From positions 1 to 64,000 of the forward strand of contig RZYM01000003.1 in NCBI GenBank assembly GCA_009930305.1: a stretch of 64,000 bases of DNA, in the 5' to 3' direction. Each line of letters begins with the position of its first letter. Position 1 is the stretch's first letter. Below the pieces are notes generated by a model, which saw only the letters and a list, made by a program, of their open reading frames with translations, did no database searches and was not told where the DNA came from. Source of the DNA: Bacteroidia bacterium (GTDB lineage Bacteria; Bacteroidota; Bacteroidia; Bacteroidales; Paludibacteraceae). Of this stretch, positions 10,206 to 17,701 are shown one piece after another. The translations under genes and the position numbers were made by a program.

Positions 10206-11810
10206 TTATTTTTTTATTGCAGCATTAACGAAACTAACAAACAAAGGGTGCGGATGCTCCACAGTGCTTGAATATTCAGGATGAAATTGAGTACCTACAT
10301 ACCATTTTAATGTAGGAACTTCTACGATCTCAACTAGATCTAATTCCGGATTGATTCCTGCAACTTTCATGCCTGCTACTTCATATTCAGCTTTATAGTT
10401 ATTATTAAATTCGTAACGATGACGATGACGTTCGTATATAGGTGATGATTTGTATGCCTTTGAAACAAGTGAATTAGGTACTAAATCACATCTATAAGCA
10501 CCTAAACGCATTGTACCGCCTTTATCTGTTATAGCTTTTTGTGATTCCATTAAGTCAATAACATTTTGCTTGGTTTTCGGATCCATTTCTGTTGAGTTAG
10601 CTTGATGCAATCCTAAAACATTACGTGCAAACTCAATAACCATACATTGCATACCTAAACATATACCAAAAGTAGGCATATCGTGTTCTCTAGCGTATTT
10701 CAATGCAACAAACTTACCTTCAATACCGCGTTGACCAAATCCAGGAGCAATAACAATGCCATCCATATCTTTTAATAGCTCTTCAACATTTATAGCATCA
10801 ATATTTTCAGAATGTATATATACTAATTTTAATTTATGATTATTGTACGTAGCAGCTTGGAATAATGCCTCACTAATAGATTTATACGCATCTTGTAATT
10901 CAACATACTTACCTACCAAACCAATTTTAACTATCTCATTAGATGATCGTAACATATTAAGGAAGGACTTCCATTTAGTTAAATCTGATTTAGTATCATC
11001 TGGAGATAGACCTACTTTTTTTAATATTATGCTGTCTATATGTTGCTCCTGAATTTTTAGTGGAACTTCATATATAGTAGAAACATCTTTGCTTTGAATT
11101 ACAGCTTCAGGCAACACATTGCAGAATTGAGATACTTTACGCCTAATTTCTTCATTAATATCATGTTCTGTCCTAAGTACCAAAATATCAGGCTGAATGC
11201 CTAATTCTTGCAATTTTTTAACAGAATGTTGTGTAGGCTTAGTCTTTAATTCTTTTGCAGCAGCTAAATAAGGTACATATGTAAGATGAACGCAAATACA
11301 ATCAGTTCCCAATTCCCACTTTAATTGGCGTACACTTTCCAAAAATGGAAGAGATTCAATATCGCCTGCTACACCACCTATTTCTGTAATTACAAAGTCT
11401 AAATTATTCTTCTGTCCTAACAACAAAATATTTCGTTTAATTTCATCTGTAATATGAGGAATAATCTGAACGGTTCGGCCTAAATAATCACCATGACGTT
11501 CATTATTTATAACATTTTGATATATTCTACCTGTAGTAATGCTGTTGGCTCTATGTGTTTCTATGTCGGTAAAACGTTCATAATGTCCTAAGTCCAAATC
11601 TGTTTCGTGGCCATCTACTGTTACGTAACATTCACCATGTTCATATGGATTCAATGTACCCGGATCTACATTTATATATGGATCGAATTTTTGAATAGTT
11701 ATACTATATCCGCGCGATTGTAGCAATTTCCCAATTGAAGCCGATATTATACCTTTACCAAGTGAAGATGTAACACCTCCTGTTACGAAAATATACTTTG
11801 TCTTTGACAT
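10206..11810 (-). CDS. pyrG: CTP synthase
   Basis: The 534-residue enzyme makes CTP from UTP with ATP and glutamine. The N-terminal synthetase domain shows the P-loop segment GGVTSSLGKG (11-20), the Mg site and an EIGGVAGDIES motif near 143. The C-terminal class I glutamine amidotransferase carries the nucleophile C384 in GICLGMQC and the His-Glu pair in FHPEYSS near 510. It is co-directional with yidC and lies 21 bases after the thioredoxin-like gene. Confidence 0.98.
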   Translation of the reverse strand: MSKTKYIFVTGGVTSSLGKGIISASIGKLLQSRGYSITIQKFDPYINVDPGTLNPYEHGECYVTVDGHETDLDLGHYERFTDIETHRANSITTGRIYQNVINNERHGDYLGRTVQIIPHITDEIKRNILLLGQKNNLDFVITEIGGVAGDIESLPFLESVRQLKWELGTDCICVHLTYVPYLAAAKELKTKPTQHSVKKLQELGIQPDILVLRTEHDINEEIRRKVSQFCNVLPEAVIQSKDVSTIYEVPLKIQEQHIDSIILKKVGLSPDDTKSDLTKWKSFLNMLRSSNEIVKIGLVGKYVELQDAYKSISEALFQAATYNNHKLKLVYIHSENIDAINVEELLKDMDGIVIAPGFGQRGIEGKFVALKYAREHDMPTFGICLGMQCMVIEFARNVLGLHQANSTEMDPKTKQNVIDLMESQKAITDKGGTMRLGAYRCDLVPNSLVSKAYKSSPIYERHRHRYEFNNNYKAEYEVAGMKVAGINPELDLVEIVEVPTLKWYVGTQFHPEYSSTVEHPHPLFVSFVNAAIKK

Positions 11811-11831
11811 ATGATATAAATTAGGTATTTT

Positions 11832-12263
11832 TTAATGCTTACTTGGTTTTTTTGCAGTAATTAGGTATGTATCTACCATTTGTTTAAGTTCGTCTTTTGT
11901 GCGATAACCTCTTACATATGTAGCAGTTCCTGATTTATCTATAAAGAAAATGGTTGGTAGCGAACTAGCTTGAAATAATGCAGCCAAATTACGTTCCTTA
12001 TCTACATTTATTCTGTATATTATCAGTTTACCTTTATAATCTTTTTGTAAAGCCGTTAATTCCGGTTCTAACATTTTGCAAGGACGACACCAGTCTGCAT
12101 AGAAATCCAATATTACAGGTATCTTACTTTTTAGCTTAATAGCATCTTTGTCATTTTCGAAATCCCAGACTTTTTCTATGAATTGTGTTATATTAATGCT
12201 TTCTTGTGCATATAAACCACAAGAAACTGCAATAATACATGTAAATGCAAGTAGTTTTTTCAT
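11832..12263 (-). CDS. Secreted thioredoxin-like protein
   Basis: The 143-residue protein has a signal peptide (1-20, ending LYAQ) and a thioredoxin fold with active site W58-CRPC-62 and a cis-proline segment (SLPTIFF). It is probably a periplasmic thiol oxidoreductase that reduces or oxidises exported proteins. CRPC differs from the CGPC of cytoplasmic thioredoxin, so direction and partner cannot be assigned. It sits between a lipoprotein gene (2-base gap) and pyrG in one transcript. Confidence 0.85.
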   Translation of the reverse strand: MKKLLAFTCIIAVSCGLYAQESINITQFIEKVWDFENDKDAIKLKSKIPVILDFYADWCRPCKMLEPELTALQKDYKGKLIIYRINVDKERNLAALFQASSLPTIFFIDKSGTATYVRGYRTKDELKQMVDTYLITAKKPSKH

Positions 12264-12265
12264 AT

Positions 12266-13090
12266 TTATTGTTGATTTAGCTTTTCAGAGAGCCAAATTA
12301 GCTTTTCTGATGATTTCTTTTGATTATTTTTTAAAATAAATACTTCTTTCGTTAAAATAGAAAAGTTAACAGCTTCTTTAATAGCTTCTTTATCACGCTT
12401 TTCTAAAAAATAATTATAGCTTGATTCTTGACTTTTTAAAGTAACTTTCAAAGTCTGATCAGCATATTGTGCAATGAATCCGGCTACATTATTCTGATAT
12501 TCAGGTGTAAATGTTACATACTCCCATCTACTACCCATATCATCAAAATGATAATTATATTCAGAACTCAATGGAACTTCTAGTGTCTCCGCAAATATAT
12601 CTTTTGCTGTGATTCTAAATGAAGTGTGATCCAATTTACGTCCTAAAAAAACACTTACTAAAGTTAGTTCTCCATTATCTTTTACTTCACATAATATATT
12701 TGTGTGAGGCATATAAGCAATGGTTTGACTACGATGTGTATATAATTTATAATCAAAATATTCTGAATCTTTAGACAAAATAAATTGTTTTGAATATTCT
12801 GCTAATATAGGCTCTTTTATCAGTAACATACTATCGCAATAAGCAACATTACGTTTCTCTTCTTTTTGTTGAATTTTAAACATCAGCTCACGAGCCTGCT
12901 TACGCACTTCTATATCATTGTGATATGTGGTGTGTATACTGTCAATAACTTGTTTGGCAGCATTCAAATTGTTTTGTTCGAAATATTGCCGAGCTGTTTG
13001 ATATAAATCAGCGGCAGTTCTTTCGGGTGTGTGAGAACACGAAAGTAACAATACAACTTGTATCAGTAATATAAAATTAAACTTCTTCAT
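12266..13090 (-). CDS. Lipoprotein of unknown function
   Basis: I chose the ATG at 13090. It gives a typical lipoprotein signal, MKKFNF then a hydrophobic core and the lipobox LLSC. The upstream in-frame start at 13135 would lie inside the promoter region. The mature protein (about 255 residues) begins with a helical, TPR-like stretch (about residues 25-75, AADLYQTARQYFEQNN) and then a charged region with no motif I recognise. It leads the transcript lipoprotein, thioredoxin, pyrG, yidC; the link to envelope biogenesis is only by position. Confidence 0.75.
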   Translation of the reverse strand: MKKFNFILLIQVVLLLSCSHTPERTAADLYQTARQYFEQNNLNAAKQVIDSIHTTYHNDIEVRKQARELMFKIQQKEEKRNVAYCDSMLLIKEPILAEYSKQFILSKDSEYFDYKLYTHRSQTIAYMPHTNILCEVKDNGELTLVSVFLGRKLDHTSFRITAKDIFAETLEVPLSSEYNYHFDDMGSRWEYVTFTPEYQNNVAGFIAQYADQTLKVTLKSQESSYNYFLEKRDKEAIKEAVNFSILTKEVFILKNNQKKSSEKLIWLSEKLNQQ

Positions 13091-13101
13091 TATATTAATT
13101 C

Positions 13102-13110
13102 GCAAAAGTA
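13102..13110 (-). promoter_or_regulatory. -7 promoter element of the lipoprotein-trx-pyrG-yidC unit
   Basis: The minus strand reads TACTTTTGC 12 bases upstream of the lipoprotein start. A TTTG (plus-strand 13133-13136) lies 22 bases upstream as a possible -33. It overlaps the divergent CCA-enzyme promoter. Confidence 0.65.
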
Positions 13111-13117
13111 CTATTTT

Positions 13118-13150
13118 TTTGTGAGTTCGAGACAAACAGCGTACCTTTGC
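13118..13150 (+). promoter_or_regulatory. Promoter of the CCA-adding enzyme gene, consensus -33/-7
   Basis: TTTG at 13118-13121, a 20-base spacer and TACCTTTGC at 13142-13150 match the Bacteroidota promoter consensus almost perfectly. The start codon is 22 bases further on. Confidence 0.8.
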
Positions 13151-13172
13151 AGGGTTAATAAATTTTAATTCA

Positions 13173-14582
13173 ATGCAAGCTAGCTGGCAAAATCCAATAT
13201 TAGACTTGATTTCTGATTGTGCAGAGGCAAAACAAACAGAATGTTATGTTATTGGAGGATATGTACGTGATTGGTTACTGAATCGTCCTTCTAAAGACAT
13301 TGACATTGTTGTAGTTGGTAGCGGCATAGAATTAGCTATGGCTTTAAAGGCAAAATTAGGCAAGAAAGCTGCATTAAGTGTTTTTAAGAACTTTGGAACT
13401 GCTCAAATAAAATACAAGGATACCGAAATAGAATTTGTAGGAGCAAGAAAAGAATCTTACCGTAATGATTCGCGTAAGCCAATAGTTGAAGATGGTACTT
13501 TGGAGGACGATCAAAAACGTAGAGATTTTACTATTAATGCGATGGCAATATGTCTGAATAAATCCAAATTCGGAGAATTAACAGATCCGTTTGGAGGTAA
13601 AAAGGACTTGGAATATAAAATTTTAAGAACCCCATTAAATCCCAATGTTACGTTTAGTGATGACCCATTGCGAATGATGAGATGTATACGCTTTGCAACT
13701 CAATTAAAGTTCAGTATAGAAGATGGTACCTACAGAGCTCTTGAAAGTAATAAAGAACGAATAAATATCATATCTCAAGAGCGAATTCTTGATGAATTGA
13801 ATAAAATTATGATGTCTGATAAGCCTTCAATAGGATTAGATATTTTGTATAAATGTGGCTTACTCGAAATTATAATGCCTGAAATATCAAACCTTAAAGG
13901 TGTGGATATTATTGCAGGTAAAGGTCATAAAGATATTTTCTATCATACATTAGAGGTTGTTGATAATGTAGCTAAACAAAGTTCCAATTTATGGTTACGT
14001 TGGGCTGCCCTATTCCATGATGTTGGTAAACCTGCAACAAAGCGATTTGATCCTAAAATAGGTTGGATGTTTCATAACCACAACTACATCGGTGAAAAAA
14101 TGATTCCGCATATTTTTAAGCGGATGAAGTTCCCTATGAACGAAAAAATGCGTTATGTACAGAAAATAGTTAGTTTACACATGCGTCCTATTGCTTTGGT
14201 AGAAGAAGAAATTACTGATTCTGCAGTTCGTCGTTTATTATTTGAAGGTGGTGATGATATTGAAGATTTAATGACACTTTGTGAAGCCGATATAACTTCA
14301 AAAAATGAGGCTAAGGTCAATAAGTATATGCAGAATCTGCAAATTGTTCGATTAAAGTTGAAGGATATAGAACAAAAGGATCATGTTAGAAATTTCCAAC
14401 CGCCAATAGATGGAGCAGAAATCATGAAAACATTTGGATTAGAACCTTGTGGAACTGTCGGACAAATTAAAGCAGTTATAAAAGATGCTATTTTGGATGG
14501 TAAAATTCCTAATGAATATGAACCTGCTCATGATTTGATGATACAAATAGCATCTTCAATGGGATTGACTCCGATAAAATGA
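13173..14582 (+). CDS. CCA tRNA nucleotidyltransferase / poly(A) polymerase family with HD domain
   Basis: The 469-residue protein carries the class II nucleotidyltransferase head: GGYVRD (28-33), the metal-binding D42-x-D44, and RRDFTINAMA (116-125). An RNA-binding neck follows, then an HD phosphohydrolase domain with FHDVGKP (281-287). It probably adds or repairs the 3' CCA of tRNAs. This is needed here because the tRNA-Asn gene in this window does not encode CCA. The HD domain may remove 2',3'-cyclic phosphate or 3' phosphates (known for related enzymes). Confidence 0.93.
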   Translation: MQASWQNPILDLISDCAEAKQTECYVIGGYVRDWLLNRPSKDIDIVVVGSGIELAMALKAKLGKKAALSVFKNFGTAQIKYKDTEIEFVGARKESYRNDSRKPIVEDGTLEDDQKRRDFTINAMAICLNKSKFGELTDPFGGKKDLEYKILRTPLNPNVTFSDDPLRMMRCIRFATQLKFSIEDGTYRALESNKERINIISQERILDELNKIMMSDKPSIGLDILYKCGLLEIIMPEISNLKGVDIIAGKGHKDIFYHTLEVVDNVAKQSSNLWLRWAALFHDVGKPATKRFDPKIGWMFHNHNYIGEKMIPHIFKRMKFPMNEKMRYVQKIVSLHMRPIALVEEEITDSAVRRLLFEGGDDIEDLMTLCEADITSKNEAKVNKYMQNLQIVRLKLKDIEQKDHVRNFQPPIDGAEIMKTFGLEPCGTVGQIKAVIKDAILDGKIPNEYEPAHDLMIQIASSMGLTPIK

Positions 14583-14597
14583 GTTTTTTCTATAACG

Positions 14598-15326
14598 TCA
14601 TTCAAAGTTGAATGATATTATCAACATTCTGGATGTTAGTCGATCAACCGAGTTTGTGTATAGAATATCAGTAGTACCTTCCATTTCCGGGTGATTACGA
14701 TTTAATTGATCTAGCAAGCCAAACGCAAATTTTATTTCAGGACAAAATTTGAAATATTCGGTATAAATATTTAAACCAACGCCAAATGCAATCTGCACGT
14801 CAAATGGATTAAGCAATATAGGCACTTCCGGATCTAAGTTTAAATTAAATTGTGGACCTCCACCTGCAATTATATATGGTCGCACATTTCCATAACGTTT
14901 TGCACTATATTTTATATAGAAAGGAATATCTATGGTTGTTGTAGCAACTGAAGTGGTTTTAACATCTCCTATTCTTTCGCCTGCAGGATTAAAACAAGTA
15001 TAGTTAAGATGGCGCTCTCCCAAGTTTAATACCGGAGTGAATCGTATATTCAAGTATTCAACACAACGTAAATCAATAATCATACCGACATTAAATGCAG
15101 GTGATAATCCTGCAGATGCAGAATACCAACTATTACCATCTTCGTCTTTCCATATAGTAGATGGTTGTGTTACAAAATCAGCGAAATTCATACCCAAAAT
15201 AAATCCAAAATGCCATCTTTGACGGTCAACTTGCGTCAATCTTTTGATTATGTTTCGATCTAATTGTGCCATCGACGGAATAGACACTAGCAAAAGTAGC
15301 AGTATGGTTATAAATCTGTTTTTCAA
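14598..15326 (-). CDS. porT: PorT-family outer-membrane beta-barrel protein (type IX secretion)
   Basis: The 242-residue protein has a signal peptide (1-20, ending SMAQ) and then alternating amphipathic strands ending in an aromatic residue (ISFNFE), as in outer-membrane barrels. The start of the mature part, RQRWHFGFILGMNFADF, is the recognisable PorT segment. PorT is required for the type IX secretion system in Porphyromonas. The T9SS-tailed amylase at 17702 fits a functional system. General PorT-family barrels outside the T9SS exist, so the symbol is probable, not certain. Confidence 0.75.
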   Translation of the reverse strand: MKNRFITILLLLLVSIPSMAQLDRNIIKRLTQVDRQRWHFGFILGMNFADFVTQPSTIWKDEDGNSWYSASAGLSPAFNVGMIIDLRCVEYLNIRFTPVLNLGERHLNYTCFNPAGERIGDVKTTSVATTTIDIPFYIKYSAKRYGNVRPYIIAGGGPQFNLNLDPEVPILLNPFDVQIAFGVGLNIYTEYFKFCPEIKFAFGLLDQLNRNHPEMEGTTDILYTNSVDRLTSRMLIISFNFE

Positions 15327-15363
15327 CTATTTGTATGTATTTAAGTAACTAAATATTTACGCT

Positions 15364-15394
15364 ATATAATATTAACTAAACGGAAATATTATAT
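15364..15394. repeat. AT-only inverted repeat between hisS and porT
   Basis: A perfect 10-bp inverted repeat (15364-15373 with 15385-15394) is separated by 11 bases. No T tract follows on the minus strand, so it is not a standard terminator. It may be an operator or just AT-rich spacer. Confidence 0.4.
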
Positions 15395-15407
15395 GTATAT
15401 TTTGCTG

Positions 15408-16769
15408 TTATACTAATTTAGCAATTAAGGCTTCAATTGACAATTTTTCTTGTTCTCCCGATTTCATATTTTTTAGAGAAATCAAATTGTCTGCAATTTC
15501 AGTTTCACCAATAATAGCTACATAAGGTATTCCGCATTCATCTGCATAGCCCATTTGTTTTTTGAACTTAACAGAATCTGGATATATTTCGCATGCTATA
15601 TCCGCTGCTCTCAATGCTTTCATGCATTTTAAACTATATAAAGCCTCTTTTGCACCAAAATTAAGAAATATAACTTGTGTTGATGCAGTCTCTGATTTTG
15701 GGTATAAATCAAGTTGGTTTAAGACATCGTAAATACGATCAGCTCCAAAAGAAATTCCTACTCCTGATACACCATCCATGCCAAATACACCTGTCAGATT
15801 ATCGTAACGTCCACCACCTGTAATACTACCTATTTGAACATCTTTAGATTTTACTTCAATAATAGTTCCTGTATAGTAGTTTAATCCACGTGCTAAAGTT
15901 AGGTCTAATTCTATTTCGCAACGAATAGATGATTCGCTCAACATATTGAATAATGTCTCTAATTCTTCAACGCCTTTAGAACCTATTTCAGAACTATTTA
16001 ATATTTTACGTAAATCATTGATTTTTGATGCATTATCACCTTTTAATGCAAGTATTGGTTGAATTCTATTTACAGAGTCCACAGATAAACCTTTTGCTGC
16101 TAATTCTGCATTAACATTGTCTAAGCCTACCTTGTCTATTTTGTCAATTGCAACAGTAATATCAACAATTTTTTCAGGAGCTCCTATAACTTCTGCTATT
16201 CCTGCCAATACCTTTCGGTTATTCAATTTTATGCATACATTAATCCCGAATTTTGTAAATACCTCGTCTATTATTTGCAATAGCTCTAATTCATTAAGCA
16301 GAGAATCACTTCCAACAATATCAGCATCACATTGATAGAACTCACGATAACGACCTTTTTGTGGGCGATCAGCTCTCCAAACAGGTTGTATTTGGAATCT
16401 TCGGAAAGGGAATTTTATTTGATCTCGATATTGTACTACGAATCTTGCAAACGGAACTGTTAAGTCATATCTCAATCCTTTTTCAGAAATTTTTGATATT
16501 ACTTTAACCGAATTTTTCGTTTTTAAATCATCTTCATCAGCATTATCTAAAAAATTGCCAGAATTTAAAATTTTAAAAAGCAACTTATCACCTTCTTCTC
16601 CATATTTTCCCATCAAAGTTGATAGATTTTCCATTGCAGGAGTCTCTATTTGTTTGAAACCATATAAAGCATATACTTTTTTTATAGTATCAAAAATGTA
16701 GTTGCGTTTTGCCATCTCATCAGGCAAAAAATCGCGCGTACCCTTTGGTATAGAAGGTTTTGAAGACAT
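15408..16769 (-). CDS. hisS: Histidyl-tRNA synthetase
   Basis: The 453-residue class II synthetase starts at the ATG at 16769 ([16 protein letters not shown]). The reading frame extends upstream to 16799, but that region contains the promoter box. Visible motifs are motif 2 with [18 protein letters not shown], the HisRS-specific [13 protein letters not shown] and motif 3 [10 protein letters not shown]-terminal anticodon-binding domain (about 355-450) follows. It charges tRNA-His. Confidence 0.97.
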   Translation of the reverse strand: MSSKPSIPKGTRDFLPDEMAKRNYIFDTIKKVYALYGFKQIETPAMENLSTLMGKYGEEGDKLLFKILNSGNFLDNADEDDLKTKNSVKVISKISEKGLRYDLTVPFARFVVQYRDQIKFPFRRFQIQPVWRADRPQKGRYREFYQCDADIVGSDSLLNELELLQIIDEVFTKFGINVCIKLNNRKVLAGIAEVIGAPEKIVDITVAIDKIDKVGLDNVNAELAAKGLSVDSVNRIQPILALKGDNASKINDLRKILNSSEIGSKGVEELETLFNMLSESSIRCEIELDLTLARGLNYYTGTIIEVKSKDVQIGSITGGGRYDNLTGVFGMDGVSGVGISFGADRIYDVLNQLDLYPKSETASTQVIFLNFGAKEALYSLKCMKALRAADIACEIYPDSVKFKKQMGYADECGIPYVAIIGETEIADNLISLKNMKSGEQEKLSIEALIAKLV

Positions 16770-16787
16770 AATTATTAATTTTAAGTT

Positions 16788-16796
16788 GCAAAGGTA
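16788..16796 (-). promoter_or_regulatory. -7 promoter element of hisS
   Basis: The minus strand reads TACCTTTGC, 18 bases upstream of the hisS ATG. This supports the shorter start. Confidence 0.65.
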
Positions 16797-16834
16797 CAAA
16801 TATTTTGAAAATTAACGGTAATTTTACGCCCATT

Positions 16835-17626
16835 ATGAATATTCGCGAATTATCTTATTCTCGCCATTTCTTGGTTGTAGCAGATGGAAAACATTTTCCT
16901 GAAAAGGCATATCAAGCGGCATCCTTGTTTGCAAAAGGTTTTGCAAAAGGACTTACATTATTAGCATTGGGAGATGCATCAGAAGAGTTTATAAATATAG
17001 CAGAAAGTAAACGTCAAGAAGCAGATTATCCATTTATTTTTGAATCATGTCAAGGAACTCTTATTGATGTGTGTGACTTATCCGAACGCACTGAAACCCC
17101 TATTATCTTTTTTGAAATAACTAAAAAAGGTACATATTCGCATCTTATGAACATTTTTAAAGGATTACGGGATTTACGTATTCCTTTTGTATTGGTGAAA
17201 GAAGATACGTCTAAAATCGATTTCTCAAATATTATTGTACCAATCGGCTATTTAGTTGAAGAAAAAGAAAAAGCCCCCTATTCTTCTAATATGGGACGAT
17301 TTTTACATTCACAGATATTGTTATTACAAGCCAACGACTATGGCTCAAAAACAGCTAAAAATGTTGAGAGCATTCGTTCTCTATTTGATAAATTCAATCT
17401 TAAATACGAACTTAGAAAGGCTGTTAATGATAGTTTTAAAGTAGAAAAAGAAGCCGTGTCAATAGCTGCCAAAGAAAAGGCCGGCATGGTCATTATTTCT
17501 ACATCAAGAGATTATGGATTGGACGATATGTTTTTTGGCCCGAAAGAATTACACATATTAAAAGCAACAACAGTACCCTTAATGTGTATAAATCCAAGAG
17601 GCGACTTATATGTATTGTGCTGGTAA
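16835..17626 (+). CDS. Degenerate universal-stress-like protein
   Basis: The 263-residue cytoplasmic protein shows two Usp-like alpha/beta repeats: FLVVADGKHFPEKAYQAA near the N-terminus and a second repeat from about 125, ending in a segment with DMFFGPKELHILKATTVPLMCINP. That end is laid out like a Usp C-terminus, but the G-2x-G-9x-G-S nucleotide motif is missing from both halves. It may have lost ATP binding. The start is the ATG at 16835; an upstream TTG at 16805 is in frame but lies within the hisS promoter area. Confidence 0.7.
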   Translation: MNIRELSYSRHFLVVADGKHFPEKAYQAASLFAKGFAKGLTLLALGDASEEFINIAESKRQEADYPFIFESCQGTLIDVCDLSERTETPIIFFEITKKGTYSHLMNIFKGLRDLRIPFVLVKEDTSKIDFSNIIVPIGYLVEEKEKAPYSSNMGRFLHSQILLLQANDYGSKTAKNVESIRSLFDKFNLKYELRKAVNDSFKVEKEAVSIAAKEKAGMVIISTSRDYGLDDMFFGPKELHILKATTVPLMCINPRGDLYVLCW

Positions 17627-17645
17627 GCATTTATATTTAAAACAC

Positions 17646-17679
17646 AAAAAGAGGATTATCTATTGATAACCCTCTTTTT
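17646..17679. terminator. Bidirectional terminator between Usp-like gene and amylase
   Basis: A 15-bp stem with one mismatch (17646-17660 with 17665-17679) has a 4-base loop. The A and T runs on its two sides let it serve both convergent genes. Confidence 0.8.
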
Positions 17680-17701
17680 GCTTATTGATAACTGCGAATA
17701 G

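Noticed and set aside
14598-14615. 8-bp hairpin at the porT 3' end
   Set aside because: It lies inside the last codons, has a 2-base loop and no T tract, so it is not supported as a terminator.
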